Of a stretch of DNA of 64,000 bases, positions 56,837-64,000 are shown one piece after another (positions within the stretch are counted from its first letter, which is position 1; the number at the start of each line of letters is the position of its first letter). Position numbers and translations under genes: made by a program. This DNA comes from Lunatibacter salilacus (GTDB taxonomy: Bacteria > Bacteroidota > Bacteroidia > Cytophagales > Cyclobacteriaceae). Where the stretch lies: contig NZ_VOLC01000019.1 of assembly GCF_009797935.1 (NCBI RefSeq), positions 1 to 64,000 on the forward strand, written 5' to 3'. Below the pieces are notes generated by a model. That model saw only the letters and a list, made by a program, of their open reading frames with translations. It was not told the origin of the DNA and ran no database searches.

Positions 56837-57379
56837 TTATTCTTCAATGGAAGCGTGCAATTTGCCCAATTCCTGATCAATGGTCCAAAGACCGATTCCT
56901 TCTTCTCCAATGATGTCAAAGAGCTCCAATGCCCTACGGGCAACGGTTTCTTCCTCCCGCTGCTCAGTCACGTACCACTGCATAAAGCTAAAAGTGGCAA
57001 AATCTTTTACGTTAAAGCAATGGTCCACAATCAAATTGATTGATTTAGTCACTTCAATTTCATGCTCCAAAATCAATTCGAATACCTCTCTCAGCGAATT
57101 AAACTTATTCCGAATCCCGGTTATCTCAGGCTGAATGGCATGGCCCCCCGCATCGTTTACATATTTGAACAATTTCAGCATATGCTGTCTTTCTTCATCT
57201 GCATGGTCATACAGAAATCTGGCGGAATTGGAAAACCCCATCATTTCACACCAAGATGCCATAGACAGATAATAGGCCGATGATTCGCCCTCCATTTCAA
57301 TTTGTTTGTTGAGTTTTACTTCGGTGTCAACCAACAAAGAACGCTTTAAGGTGACTATTTCTCTTTCTACTGTTTTCAT
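56837..57379 (-). CDS. Ferritin-like iron-storage protein
   Basis: The frame opens at a TTG (57385); ATG 57379 (MKTVEREIVTLKRSL) is preferred, giving 180 residues. It is a non-haem ferritin of the FtnA type: four-helix bundle with EMEGESSAYYLSMASWCEMMGF, HADEERQHMLKLFKYVNDAGG, EHEIEVTKSINLIVDHC and FMQWYVTEQREEETVARR, holding the E, E-x-x-H and E-x-x-Q/E-type ferroxidase ligands. It stores iron as a 24-subunit shell in the cytoplasm. Single gene with its own terminator. Confidence 0.94.
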   Translation of the reverse strand: MKTVEREIVTLKRSLLVDTEVKLNKQIEMEGESSAYYLSMASWCEMMGFSNSARFLYDHADEERQHMLKLFKYVNDAGGHAIQPEITGIRNKFNSLREVFELILEHEIEVTKSINLIVDHCFNVKDFATFSFMQWYVTEQREEETVARRALELFDIIGEEGIGLWTIDQELGKLHASIEE

Positions 57380-57385
57380 ATACAA

Positions 57386-57896
57386 TTTGTGCTCGGTTAG
57401 GATACTTTATATTTTACGTTTAAGTACACGAATATAACCAAATAATCTGATATAAGTTCCCGATATTGCGGAGGTCAATTCAGTTTAGAATTGGTATAAT
57501 TAAAACAATTAGAATTATATTTGGTTTATTTATATTTGAATTAAGTATAAATAAACAATGTCAGATCAGTTTAAAACCTTATCTTAAAAAATCATTTTGG
57601 AACGCTCTACTCCCTTTGGGCGAATTTGTTGTTGCTTGGAATGGTAGCAGGAGGAGTTCATAAGTCAAAACTCTCAAGCCTCGGAACATTTACAATGTAT
57701 CCCCAACCGCTGTTTAAAGCGTTAAAAAAGTGCAATTATAAGGCACAGCACTAGATAGAACCCCCATAACCGTTAGTTTGTGCCAATTTTACCTAATTTT
57801 GCATCTCTGTCTTGTAAATTCCAGTTTACTTAAAATTCTTATTCTAGTTGCTGGACCTTAACTTTACCAATTGAATAAAAAATTATTGTTTTCTCA
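57386..57896. other. Intergenic region with weak promoter-like box
   Basis: About 510 bp between divergent ferritin and kdsB. A 65-codon frame at 57466-57663 has no family resemblance and is not called. TAATTTTG at 57794-57801 matches TAnnTTTG and lies 95 nt before kdsB, but the nearest upstream TTG is only 13 nt away, so it is a weak candidate for the kdsB promoter. Confidence 0.4.
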
Positions 57897-58637
57897 ATGA
57901 AATTTGTAGCCTTAATTCCCGCCCGATTTGGTGCCACCCGTTTCCCAGCCAAATTGATGGCGGATCTTTATGGTAAGCCGCTGATTGCCCGAACTTACTT
58001 GAGTACTGTTGCGACAGGGATTTTTGATGATGTGGTCGTAGTAACGGACCATGAAGAAATAGCCGAGGTGATCCGCAAAGAAGGTGGGAAGATTTTTATA
58101 AGTCAAAAAGAACATGAAAGCGGCTCCGACCGGATAGCTGAGGCAGCCGCCCATATGGAGGCGGACGTCATCGTTAACGTACAGGGTGATGAACCGTTTC
58201 AGGATAAAAAATCTTTGCAGGATCTTGTGAATTCTTTTGGAGATAGTAGGGTTCAGGTAGCCTCCTTAATGATGACCATTTTCGACGATAGCCAGATTCA
58301 GAATCCCAATGCTGTCAAGGTAGTGGTGGACAAGGACAATTTTTCCATGTACTTCAGCCGCTCCCCCATTCCCTTTATACGGGAGTCTCCGTCGGAAATC
58401 ACCTTTTACAGGCACATCGGAATATATGCTTATAAGAAGGATTTGCTGATGGCTTTTACTCAGTGGCCAAAATCCATCTTGGAAAAAGCCGAGATGCTGG
58501 AACAACTGCGGCTTTTGGAACAGGGTATAAAAATAAAGATGATCCATACGGACCATCAGGCAGTTGCAATTGACACTGCAGAGGATTTGGAAAAGGCCAA
58601 AGAATATTTCAGGGCAAACTTTAGTGATCAGTTGTAA
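57897..58637 (+). CDS. kdsB: CMP-KDO synthetase
   Basis: A 246-residue 3-deoxy-manno-octulosonate cytidylyltransferase, which activates KDO with CTP for lipopolysaccharide core synthesis. Signatures: IPARFGATRFPAKLMADLYGKPLI-type start (shown in part), IVNVQGDEPF, YFSRSPIPF and YRHIGIYAYKKDLL. Length and motif order are normal. It is cytoplasmic and stands alone; the mono-haem lipoprotein gene converges on it. Its presence implies the organism makes KDO-containing lipopolysaccharide. Confidence 0.96.
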   Translation: MKFVALIPARFGATRFPAKLMADLYGKPLIARTYLSTVATGIFDDVVVVTDHEEIAEVIRKEGGKIFISQKEHESGSDRIAEAAAHMEADVIVNVQGDEPFQDKKSLQDLVNSFGDSRVQVASLMMTIFDDSQIQNPNAVKVVVDKDNFSMYFSRSPIPFIRESPSEITFYRHIGIYAYKKDLLMAFTQWPKSILEKAEMLEQLRLLEQGIKIKMIHTDHQAVAIDTAEDLEKAKEYFRANFSDQL

Positions 58638-58643
58638 CCTGTG

Positions 58644-59144
58644 TCAAAATCTGACTGGAGAAAGCCTCGTTAAGGGTTGTTGGATTACAATAAAGCCTTC
58701 CCCTTCCTTGGAATGGCAGGCATTGCACCCGGCCGTGAAGGATTTATAGCCCGCCAAAAAGGAGTCATTGTCCTCACTAGCGATTGCCTCTTCCATTTCG
58801 GGGATGGTTTTCTCCATAAACTCCACCGCCGATGCTGCTCTAACAGGCCGTCTTTTTAACCCATCTTCCATAGCTTCGACGATATGCTCAAGTTGGTGAC
58901 CTGCATACTTCCAATTTTCGTCCTCCCCAGCCCAATAAAGTTCGCTGTACCGGTAACTCACCTCTACCATTGTTCTGCTAAATCCACCCAGTTGGTGGGC
59001 TACTTCCTCAAGTTTTTCATCTGTGTTGCCTTTCAACCAGCCTTCCGACCCCAGTTCGGAGTAGGTATTTGTTTCAGTTGTATGAGAGCATCCGAACAAA
59101 AATAATGATAAAGAAATATTAAATATTAGTTGAGAGATTTTCAT
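58644..59144 (-). CDS. Mono-haem cytochrome c lipoprotein (cytochrome c'-like layout)
   Basis: A 166-residue lipoprotein with acylated C19 (FLFGC) and one haem-attachment motif C140-N-A-C143-H144 close to the C-terminus. The rest looks like a bundle of long helices (TDEKLEEVAHQLGGFSRTMVEVSYRYSEL, AGHQLEHIVEAMEDGL, FMEKTIPEMEEAIAS, in part). A four-helix body with the CxxCH near its end is the layout of cytochrome c', though similarity to that family is not proven here. It may carry electrons or bind small ligands at the periplasmic face of the membrane. Neighbouring genes give no clue. Confidence 0.85.
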   Translation of the reverse strand: MKISQLIFNISLSLFLFGCSHTTETNTYSELGSEGWLKGNTDEKLEEVAHQLGGFSRTMVEVSYRYSELYWAGEDENWKYAGHQLEHIVEAMEDGLKRRPVRAASAVEFMEKTIPEMEEAIASEDNDSFLAGYKSFTAGCNACHSKEGEGFIVIQQPLTRLSPVRF

Positions 59145-59454
59145 TGGAGTTTGTGTTGTTTTTTTAATTTAAATTTTGGTTTTTTTTTCAAGGTTTCAAA
59201 TTAACAATTACTTTGCCTTAGTGTTTCATTTTGTTTCATAAGTCAAAATACCTGTCTTTTTCAAAAATTCAAATAACGTAAAATATATTTTCACAACTGA
59301 TATTTTAGTTTTATCCAATTTTTTTATTTTAAACGACAAAATAAAAACGCATTATGTGAACTTTGCAACTATAGGGTAAAAAAATATTTTGGTTTGAAGA
59401 ACTACATAGCTCAATTAGATTTTTATAATAGTTTTAATCAAATTGTGTAAAAAA
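59145..59454. other. AT-rich intergenic region, no gene seen
   Basis: About 310 bp upstream of the cytochrome gene (minus strand), very rich in A/T. It should hold that gene's promoter. No frame, repeat or RNA was recognised. Confidence 0.4.
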
Positions 59455-59482
59455 AAACCGCCTTATTGTAAGGCGGTTTTCT
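59455..59482 (-). terminator. Terminator of the second susCD operon
   Basis: ACCGCCTTA and TAAGGCGGT form a stem around TTG. On the minus strand it is followed by a run of nine T, directly after the susD stop codon. Confidence 0.9.
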
Positions 59483-59487
59483 GTATA

Positions 59488-61137
59488 TTAATATCCTTGG
59501 TTTTGTTCCAAAAAGCCCGGCGAAGCACTTGCGGCGTCGATTACGTTTTGGGGGATAGGATAAATCCTCCGGATAGGGTTGGAGCTTGTTTTGTCTATCC
59601 ATTGGTCTTCCCACTTACCAAAACGAATGGCATCAGTTCTTGCCTGCATTTCCACATAAAGTTCATAAGACCGCTCCAAATAAAGCGACTCCAAGTCGAT
59701 GGATGTGAGTATCTGGGCACCTCTCGCTCCTCTAACGGCATTGACATCCGCCAAGGCAGCAGTTGGGTTTCCTCTTCTAAGTTCTGCTTCCGCACGCATC
59801 AAATAAACATCACCCATCCGAATTAAGGGGATGTTCACTCTGCTACAGCATTGGCCGGTTTGCGCCATGGGGTCAAAAGCAATCTTAATAGCTCTGGGAC
59901 CGTTGGAATGTCCCCGGTTATTGCTTAGATCCACGTTAATGGTGTAGACTACATCCTCTCCGGTTCTGGTTCGGTTTACCAGCTTTTCAATTACCAATTC
60001 ACCGTTGGCAGTTCGCTTAAACTGATTATTGGCATCCAATACGATTCCGTATTGTTGCCCCACCTGTATTCCCCTGTTCCAGCGGAACTGGCTTTCCGGA
60101 ATCGATCCTCCGTCTGGAATATTTCGCTGGAAAAAACGGGGATCGTCATGGTTGCCTTCCCATTTGTTGTAGAAATCTGTTGTTAGAGATACCCCGTCAC
60201 TACCTACCGCCAAAATATTGGTCAAAGAACCATGACGGCTTCTGGAAGTGCCAAACCAAGCATGTCGGTTGGATCCGTTGGTTTCCAGCCGCTGGTCAAA
60301 GGCAAAGATATGCTCCTTATGGTCGTGGTTGTTTATGTTCCAAATAGAGAAATAATCTTCGGTTTCCAGACCATATAATCCTGAATTAATTATTTCCGTT
60401 GTAAAAGCTACAACCTGTGCCATATCGGCATTGTCAAAATTAAAGCTAGCCGCATATCTATCCGCATAAACAGCTTTGTTAAGTAAAATCCTGGCCTTTA
60501 ATCCCCATGCAGCAGCTTTGGAGAATCTAGTGGAACCTACCTCAGATTTTGTTCCCAATAATGGTTCTACGGCATCGATTTCACTTAGGATATAATCAAC
60601 AGCCTCACTTCCCCTATATATTCTGGAAAGTATCGGGGTTCCTACCTCCTCAGGTAACTTATCAAATGCAACCCCATAGTGGTCAAACAGAACCCAGTTA
60701 TAATAGGCACCCATCGCACGAGCCTCCGCAATATACCGTTCGGGTCCATTTATAGCCGCCAACGTTTGCTGAGCTCCCGCTGCGCGGGCGATTCCCTGGG
60801 TGACATGTGACCAAACGTTTCGCACGGTACCATGGAAAGGTGTCCAACTATGTTGATGCATTTCTATAAAGATACCTCCATCAAACCAGTCAGTGCCTCC
60901 TCTGAAAGGAACGATTGATTCATCCGATGCGATGGACTGCATATTAAAAATCCAGTTATGTTGCCCATACATTTCATTCATCCGGGCATATACAGGTGCT
61001 AAAATCTGGTCGGCTGCTTCCGGTGATTCAAGTACTCCTTCTCCAACAGCTGTGTCCAAGATAACTTCCGTGAGGTCTGTACAGCTGACCCCTAACAGTA
61101 TACTAATTGAAAGGATTATTTTCGCTATATTTTTCAT
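59488..61137 (-). CDS. SusD/RagB-family nutrient-binding lipoprotein
   Basis: A 549-residue SusD-like lipoprotein with acylated C19 (LLGVSC, then TDL). The N-terminal TPR-like region shows GNYN-type helices (AYYNWVLFDHYGVAFDKLPEE), followed by the SusD domain with SRFSKAAAWGLKARILLNKA (as SKAAAWGLKARILLNKAVYA), RMGDVYLMRAEAELRRGNPTA, DVNAVRGARGAQIL and LYLERSYELYVEMQARTDAIRF. It is the surface partner of the SusC gene upstream on the minus strand (12-bp gap). Substrate unknown. Closed by a terminator at 59455. Confidence 0.96.
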   Translation of the reverse strand: MKNIAKIILSISILLGVSCTDLTEVILDTAVGEGVLESPEAADQILAPVYARMNEMYGQHNWIFNMQSIASDESIVPFRGGTDWFDGGIFIEMHQHSWTPFHGTVRNVWSHVTQGIARAAGAQQTLAAINGPERYIAEARAMGAYYNWVLFDHYGVAFDKLPEEVGTPILSRIYRGSEAVDYILSEIDAVEPLLGTKSEVGSTRFSKAAAWGLKARILLNKAVYADRYAASFNFDNADMAQVVAFTTEIINSGLYGLETEDYFSIWNINNHDHKEHIFAFDQRLETNGSNRHAWFGTSRSRHGSLTNILAVGSDGVSLTTDFYNKWEGNHDDPRFFQRNIPDGGSIPESQFRWNRGIQVGQQYGIVLDANNQFKRTANGELVIEKLVNRTRTGEDVVYTINVDLSNNRGHSNGPRAIKIAFDPMAQTGQCCSRVNIPLIRMGDVYLMRAEAELRRGNPTAALADVNAVRGARGAQILTSIDLESLYLERSYELYVEMQARTDAIRFGKWEDQWIDKTSSNPIRRIYPIPQNVIDAASASPGFLEQNQGY

Positions 61138-61149
61138 CTCTCGGTGACT

Positions 61150-64000
61150 TTAAAATGTGATGTTTAAACCTAAAACCAACGCCCTGGCGGTGGGATAACG
61201 CGTTCCGTCTATTCCTGTAGACACAAAACCACCCTGTGATCTTGGAGTATCCACTTCTGGATCGAATCCGGGGTAGTTGGTAATGGTGAGCAGGTTTTGT
61301 CCTGTTACGGAAAACCGCATATTCTGCAACCAGGAAATAGAACTGGTATTGAAGTTATACCCGAGGCTGGCGTTGTTAAGCCGGATAAAATCACCGTCAT
61401 GTATAAACCGGGTAGAGGGAGAGGCTGAGTTGTTTCTACTTTCCTCAGGGAAATCCAGCACGTTGGTTGATACATTGTTACCTGCTACCAGTCTTGGAAG
61501 GTTAAAGTAGGCATTTTCATCGTTCCAATAGATCTGATTGCCAGATACGCCATTGAAATTTACTGTTAGGTCAAACCGTTTGTAAGATGCATTAGTGTAA
61601 AACCCAAAGATGGTTCTTGGCAGTCCGGAACCTCCATTGACAAAATCGGCATCAGTTATTAACCCATCACCGTCTACATCACGGAATTGGTTGTTTCCAG
61701 CCTCATCCAAGCCAATCCATTCATGTATCCAAAAGGTGCCTACCGGAAAGTCATTTAGGAATCCGTTAACCTGGACACCTGACAGCCCCGGTCCTCCGAT
61801 ACCCCCGGTACGCAAGATGGAAACTGGCAAATTACTCACGTTGTTGCGCAGGAAGCTGATGTTTCCGCCAATATCCAACCTGAAATCGGTTCCGATATTT
61901 TTTCGATATCCTAGTGCTATCTCCAAACCTGTATTTTCGATTTCCATTGGATAGTTGCTCCAGAAGGATGAAGTAGCGACAATGGGGTCCACACCTGTTA
62001 AAGTTTCCCAAAGAATGTCACTGGATACTTTCCGGAAGACATCAACGGTACCATACAGTTCCTCTCCAAAGAATCCAAAGTCAAATCCAATATTTGTCTG
62101 TGAGGAGACCTCCCATTTGATACCTGGGTTTTGCAGCCGAACAAAGTTAATTCCCGGTGACACTGCTGAGTTGGCACCTGGTGTAAGTGCATAGCCGGAT
62201 CCAGGACCGGTATTTACCGTCAGTAATTGTTGGGTAATATAGGAGGGAATATCCTGGTTACCAGTTCTTCCCCAACCCGCTCTTAATCGGAGATTACTCA
62301 GTGACACCGCACTGCTTAGAAAGCTTTCATTGGAAATCTGCCATGCAGCGGAGAAGGATGGGAAATAGCCGTAGCGGTTATCAGCTCCAAATCTCGACGA
62401 TCCATCCGCTCTCATTGTAGCTGTCAGATAATATTTTTCATCGTAGTTATAATTAATCCTACTGAAGTAAGATTGTAACTCATTTTCACTGGCTCCACCA
62501 CCGGGTCTGTTGATCCCGATTGAGAGGTCAGATCCGATTCCGGGGTTTCTATATGCTTCGATTTCCGTAGTTGCGAAGTTATTAATACTCCAGAACCTGA
62601 AGGAATTGTTGAATTTTTGATACGAATATCCTGCCAATACACTGAAATCGTGCTTTCCATCACCGAGCGAAAATCTGTAATTCAAGAAACTTTCTGTCAG
62701 AAAATTGCCATTTTCCGTGGTAGCATCCTGCAACCGACCTCCTGGATGAGGTAGACGCTGTACCGTGTGCCTGCTAATCTGGCTTATTCGTGAACCTTGG
62801 GAATTGTCCACAGCCACATTCAACTTGTATTCCAAGCCTTTGAAAATTTCAAAACCTACATCTATGTTACCTAAAACCCGATTGACTTTTGAGAATTCGG
62901 TGTACATATCCATCATCATTAGCGGATTTATTCCCTCGGGGAAGAGGTAAGCAGAACCATCCGCATTTCGGGTGGGATAGGTTGGATTTGCGGTAAGTGC
63001 GTTAGACAAGGCATCACCGCCAACTCCGGCGTTGTCGCCAATGGGAGGGGAGTCATTTCGGGTGTTACTGGTAGTTAGGTTGATGCCGAATTTCAGACGG
63101 TCATTGATAAAACGTTGACTCATGTTCATTCGTGCGGTATACCGCTTCATCGAACTCTGCATCACGACGCCTTCCTGATCCAACGCACTGATGGAGGCAT
63201 AGAAATTTCCGTTTTTCGTGCCACCTCCATAGGAAATATTATGGTCATGCGTAAAAGCCGACCGGAATATTTCATCCTGCCAGAATGTGTTTGCAGGACC
63301 TATATTGTCGGGATCACCATATTGGTTGGTAAAATCCCTAAACTGCTGCGCATTGAGTACATCAATGGTTTTTGTAACTTGGGAAAAAGCAAAGCTGCTG
63401 CTATAGTTAAGTTTTGGCTCTGCGGCGTCCCCTTTTTTCGTTGTGATTAAAACTACCCCGTTTGCACCCCTAGAACCATAAATGGCCGTAGCAGAAGCGT
63501 CTTTCAATACATCAATGGATTCAATATCTGCCGGGTTAAGAAAGTTCAACGGGTTGGCTGGTGCTGAACCCGAAACGCCCAAATCTGCCCCACCGGTAGT
63601 GGAAGAAGCATTATCAAGCGCAACTCCGTCCACCACAAACAACGGCCCACTGCCACTCCTTACAGATCCTGGTCCACGGATGGTCATTCTGGAGGCGGCA
63701 CCAGGTTCTCCGCTTGTTGCCGTTACATTTACGCCGGCAATTTTACCCTGAAGCAATTGCTCCGGAGATACGATTACGCCTTTATTAAAAGCTTCTTCCT
63801 TCAAGGACCCGATTGATCCGGTAAGATCCGATCTTTTTTGCATCCCGTATCCCACGACTACGACTTCCTGTAAACTGGACTCATCCAGTTCCATGGTAGT
63901 TTCAATCACAGTCCGATTGCCCACCGGTACTTTTAACGCCTTGTATCCAATGAAAGAAATAACCAAAACGGCATCATCGGGTACTTCAAGAGTATAATTA
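61150..64000 (-). CDS. SusC/RagA-family TonB-dependent receptor, 5' end outside window
   Basis: A partial gene: the frame runs without a stop to base 64000, so the N-terminal signal peptide and the first part of the CarboxypepD_reg-like domain are outside. The first visible residues are NYTLEVPDDAVLVISFIGY, the end of that domain, so a start at the TTG of 63966 is not real. Then come ELDESSLQEVVVVGYGMQKRSDLTG-type linker, plug (PLFVVDGVALDN, AIYGSRGANGVVLITTKKGD), barrel, and the end ALVLGLNITF. It forms an operon with the SusD gene (12-bp gap). Substrate unknown; no degradative enzyme is adjacent in view. Confidence 0.95.
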   Translation of the reverse strand, partial: NYTLEVPDDAVLVISFIGYKALKVPVGNRTVIETTMELDESSLQEVVVVGYGMQKRSDLTGSIGSLKEEAFNKGVIVSPEQLLQGKIAGVNVTATSGEPGAASRMTIRGPGSVRSGSGPLFVVDGVALDNASSTTGGADLGVSGSAPANPLNFLNPADIESIDVLKDASATAIYGSRGANGVVLITTKKGDAAEPKLNYSSSFAFSQVTKTIDVLNAQQFRDFTNQYGDPDNIGPANTFWQDEIFRSAFTHDHNISYGGGTKNGNFYASISALDQEGVVMQSSMKRYTARMNMSQRFINDRLKFGINLTTSNTRNDSPPIGDNAGVGGDALSNALTANPTYPTRNADGSAYLFPEGINPLMMMDMYTEFSKVNRVLGNIDVGFEIFKGLEYKLNVAVDNSQGSRISQISRHTVQRLPHPGGRLQDATTENGNFLTESFLNYRFSLGDGKHDFSVLAGYSYQKFNNSFRFWSINNFATTEIEAYRNPGIGSDLSIGINRPGGGASENELQSYFSRINYNYDEKYYLTATMRADGSSRFGADNRYGYFPSFSAAWQISNESFLSSAVSLSNLRLRAGWGRTGNQDIPSYITQQLLTVNTGPGSGYALTPGANSAVSPGINFVRLQNPGIKWEVSSQTNIGFDFGFFGEELYGTVDVFRKVSSDILWETLTGVDPIVATSSFWSNYPMEIENTGLEIALGYRKNIGTDFRLDIGGNISFLRNNVSNLPVSILRTGGIGGPGLSGVQVNGFLNDFPVGTFWIHEWIGLDEAGNNQFRDVDGDGLITDADFVNGGSGLPRTIFGFYTNASYKRFDLTVNFNGVSGNQIYWNDENAYFNLPRLVAGNNVSTNVLDFPEESRNNSASPSTRFIHDGDFIRLNNASLGYNFNTSSISWLQNMRFSVTGQNLLTITNYPGFDPEVDTPRSQGGFVSTGIDGTRYPTARALVLGLNITF

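Noticed and set aside
57466-57663. 65-codon plus-strand frame between ferritin and kdsB
   Set aside because: No family resemblance, AT-driven composition and no start context; probably chance.
63966-63966. Start of the second SusC gene inside the window
   Set aside because: The frame stays open to base 64000 and the residues before 63966 belong to the CarboxypepD_reg-like domain, so the gene is cut by the window edge.

Overview
The window looks like chromosomal DNA of a Bacteroidota bacterium of the order Cytophagales, most likely a Cyclobacteriaceae-type aerobic heterotroph; the genus is inference. The support is two SusC/SusD outer-membrane pairs, a TonB receptor paired with a DUF4249 lipoprotein, acidic residues after the lipoprotein cysteines, start codons without Shine-Dalgarno sequences, promoters of the Bacteroidota type (TTG, 17-19 nt, TAnnTTTG), a proteorhodopsin with Blh, and many Bacteroidota-restricted families (DUF3078, DUF1573, DUF4249). 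No tRNA, rRNA, CRISPR array, prophage or intact transposon was seen.

Layout. 0-6 kb: degenerate hairpin-forming repeats, a DUF302 protein and a SusC/SusD pair closed by a terminator. 6-8.2 kb: an AT-rich patch with two unrecognised genes. 8.2-16.3 kb: tandem universal stress protein, three-PAS histidine kinase, phosphosugar mutase, and a GH99/WbsX-like lipoprotein behind a small acidic protein. 16.7-25.2 kb: TrpS, DUF1573 protein, glutaryl-CoA-dehydrogenase-like enzyme, tryptophan 2,3-dioxygenase, membrane-anchored patatin, FAD dehydrogenase and CoA-binding protein. 25.2-28.2 kb: a light-harvesting operon, rhodopsin then lycopene cyclase CrtY then Blh, on the minus strand behind a recognisable promoter. 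28.4-35.4 kb: GyrB, polyphosphate kinase and convergent exopolyphosphatase, small membrane proteins, DUF3078 protein. 35.4-43.7 kb: a HEAT/double-DUF1080 protein with a Tat-exported Gfo/Idh/MocA protein, a serpin lipoprotein, and MetZ behind an S-box (SAM) riboswitch. 44.1-52.5 kb: TonB receptor/DUF4249 pair, a Cys-less ArsC-like protein, an orphan DUF433 protein, acyltransferase plus BASS transporter, GAPDH and Bcp. 52.6-59.1 kb: EamA exporter, PncB and PncA (NAD salvage) each behind a copy of the same 97-bp leader, META-domain protein, ferritin, KdsB and a mono-haem lipoprotein. 59.4-64 kb: a second SusC/SusD pair, with SusC cut by the window end.

The main functional units are these. The rhodopsin operon encodes a light-driven proton pump, the enzyme making beta-carotene and the enzyme cleaving it to retinal; the rhodopsin has glycine at the carotenoid-antenna fenestration position. 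PncA and PncB turn nicotinamide into nicotinate mononucleotide. Ppk and Ppx make and degrade polyphosphate. MetZ is probably repressed by S-adenosylmethionine.

The most unusual things are the near-identical leader in front of pncB and pncA, which reaches the start codon in both copies and holds a shared short reading frame ending 4 nt before it; the rhodopsin antenna glycine; the ArsC-fold protein lacking its catalytic cysteine; a perfect 15-bp inverted repeat upstream of ppx; and several families of degenerate intergenic repeats. No convincing new defence or biosynthetic system was found.
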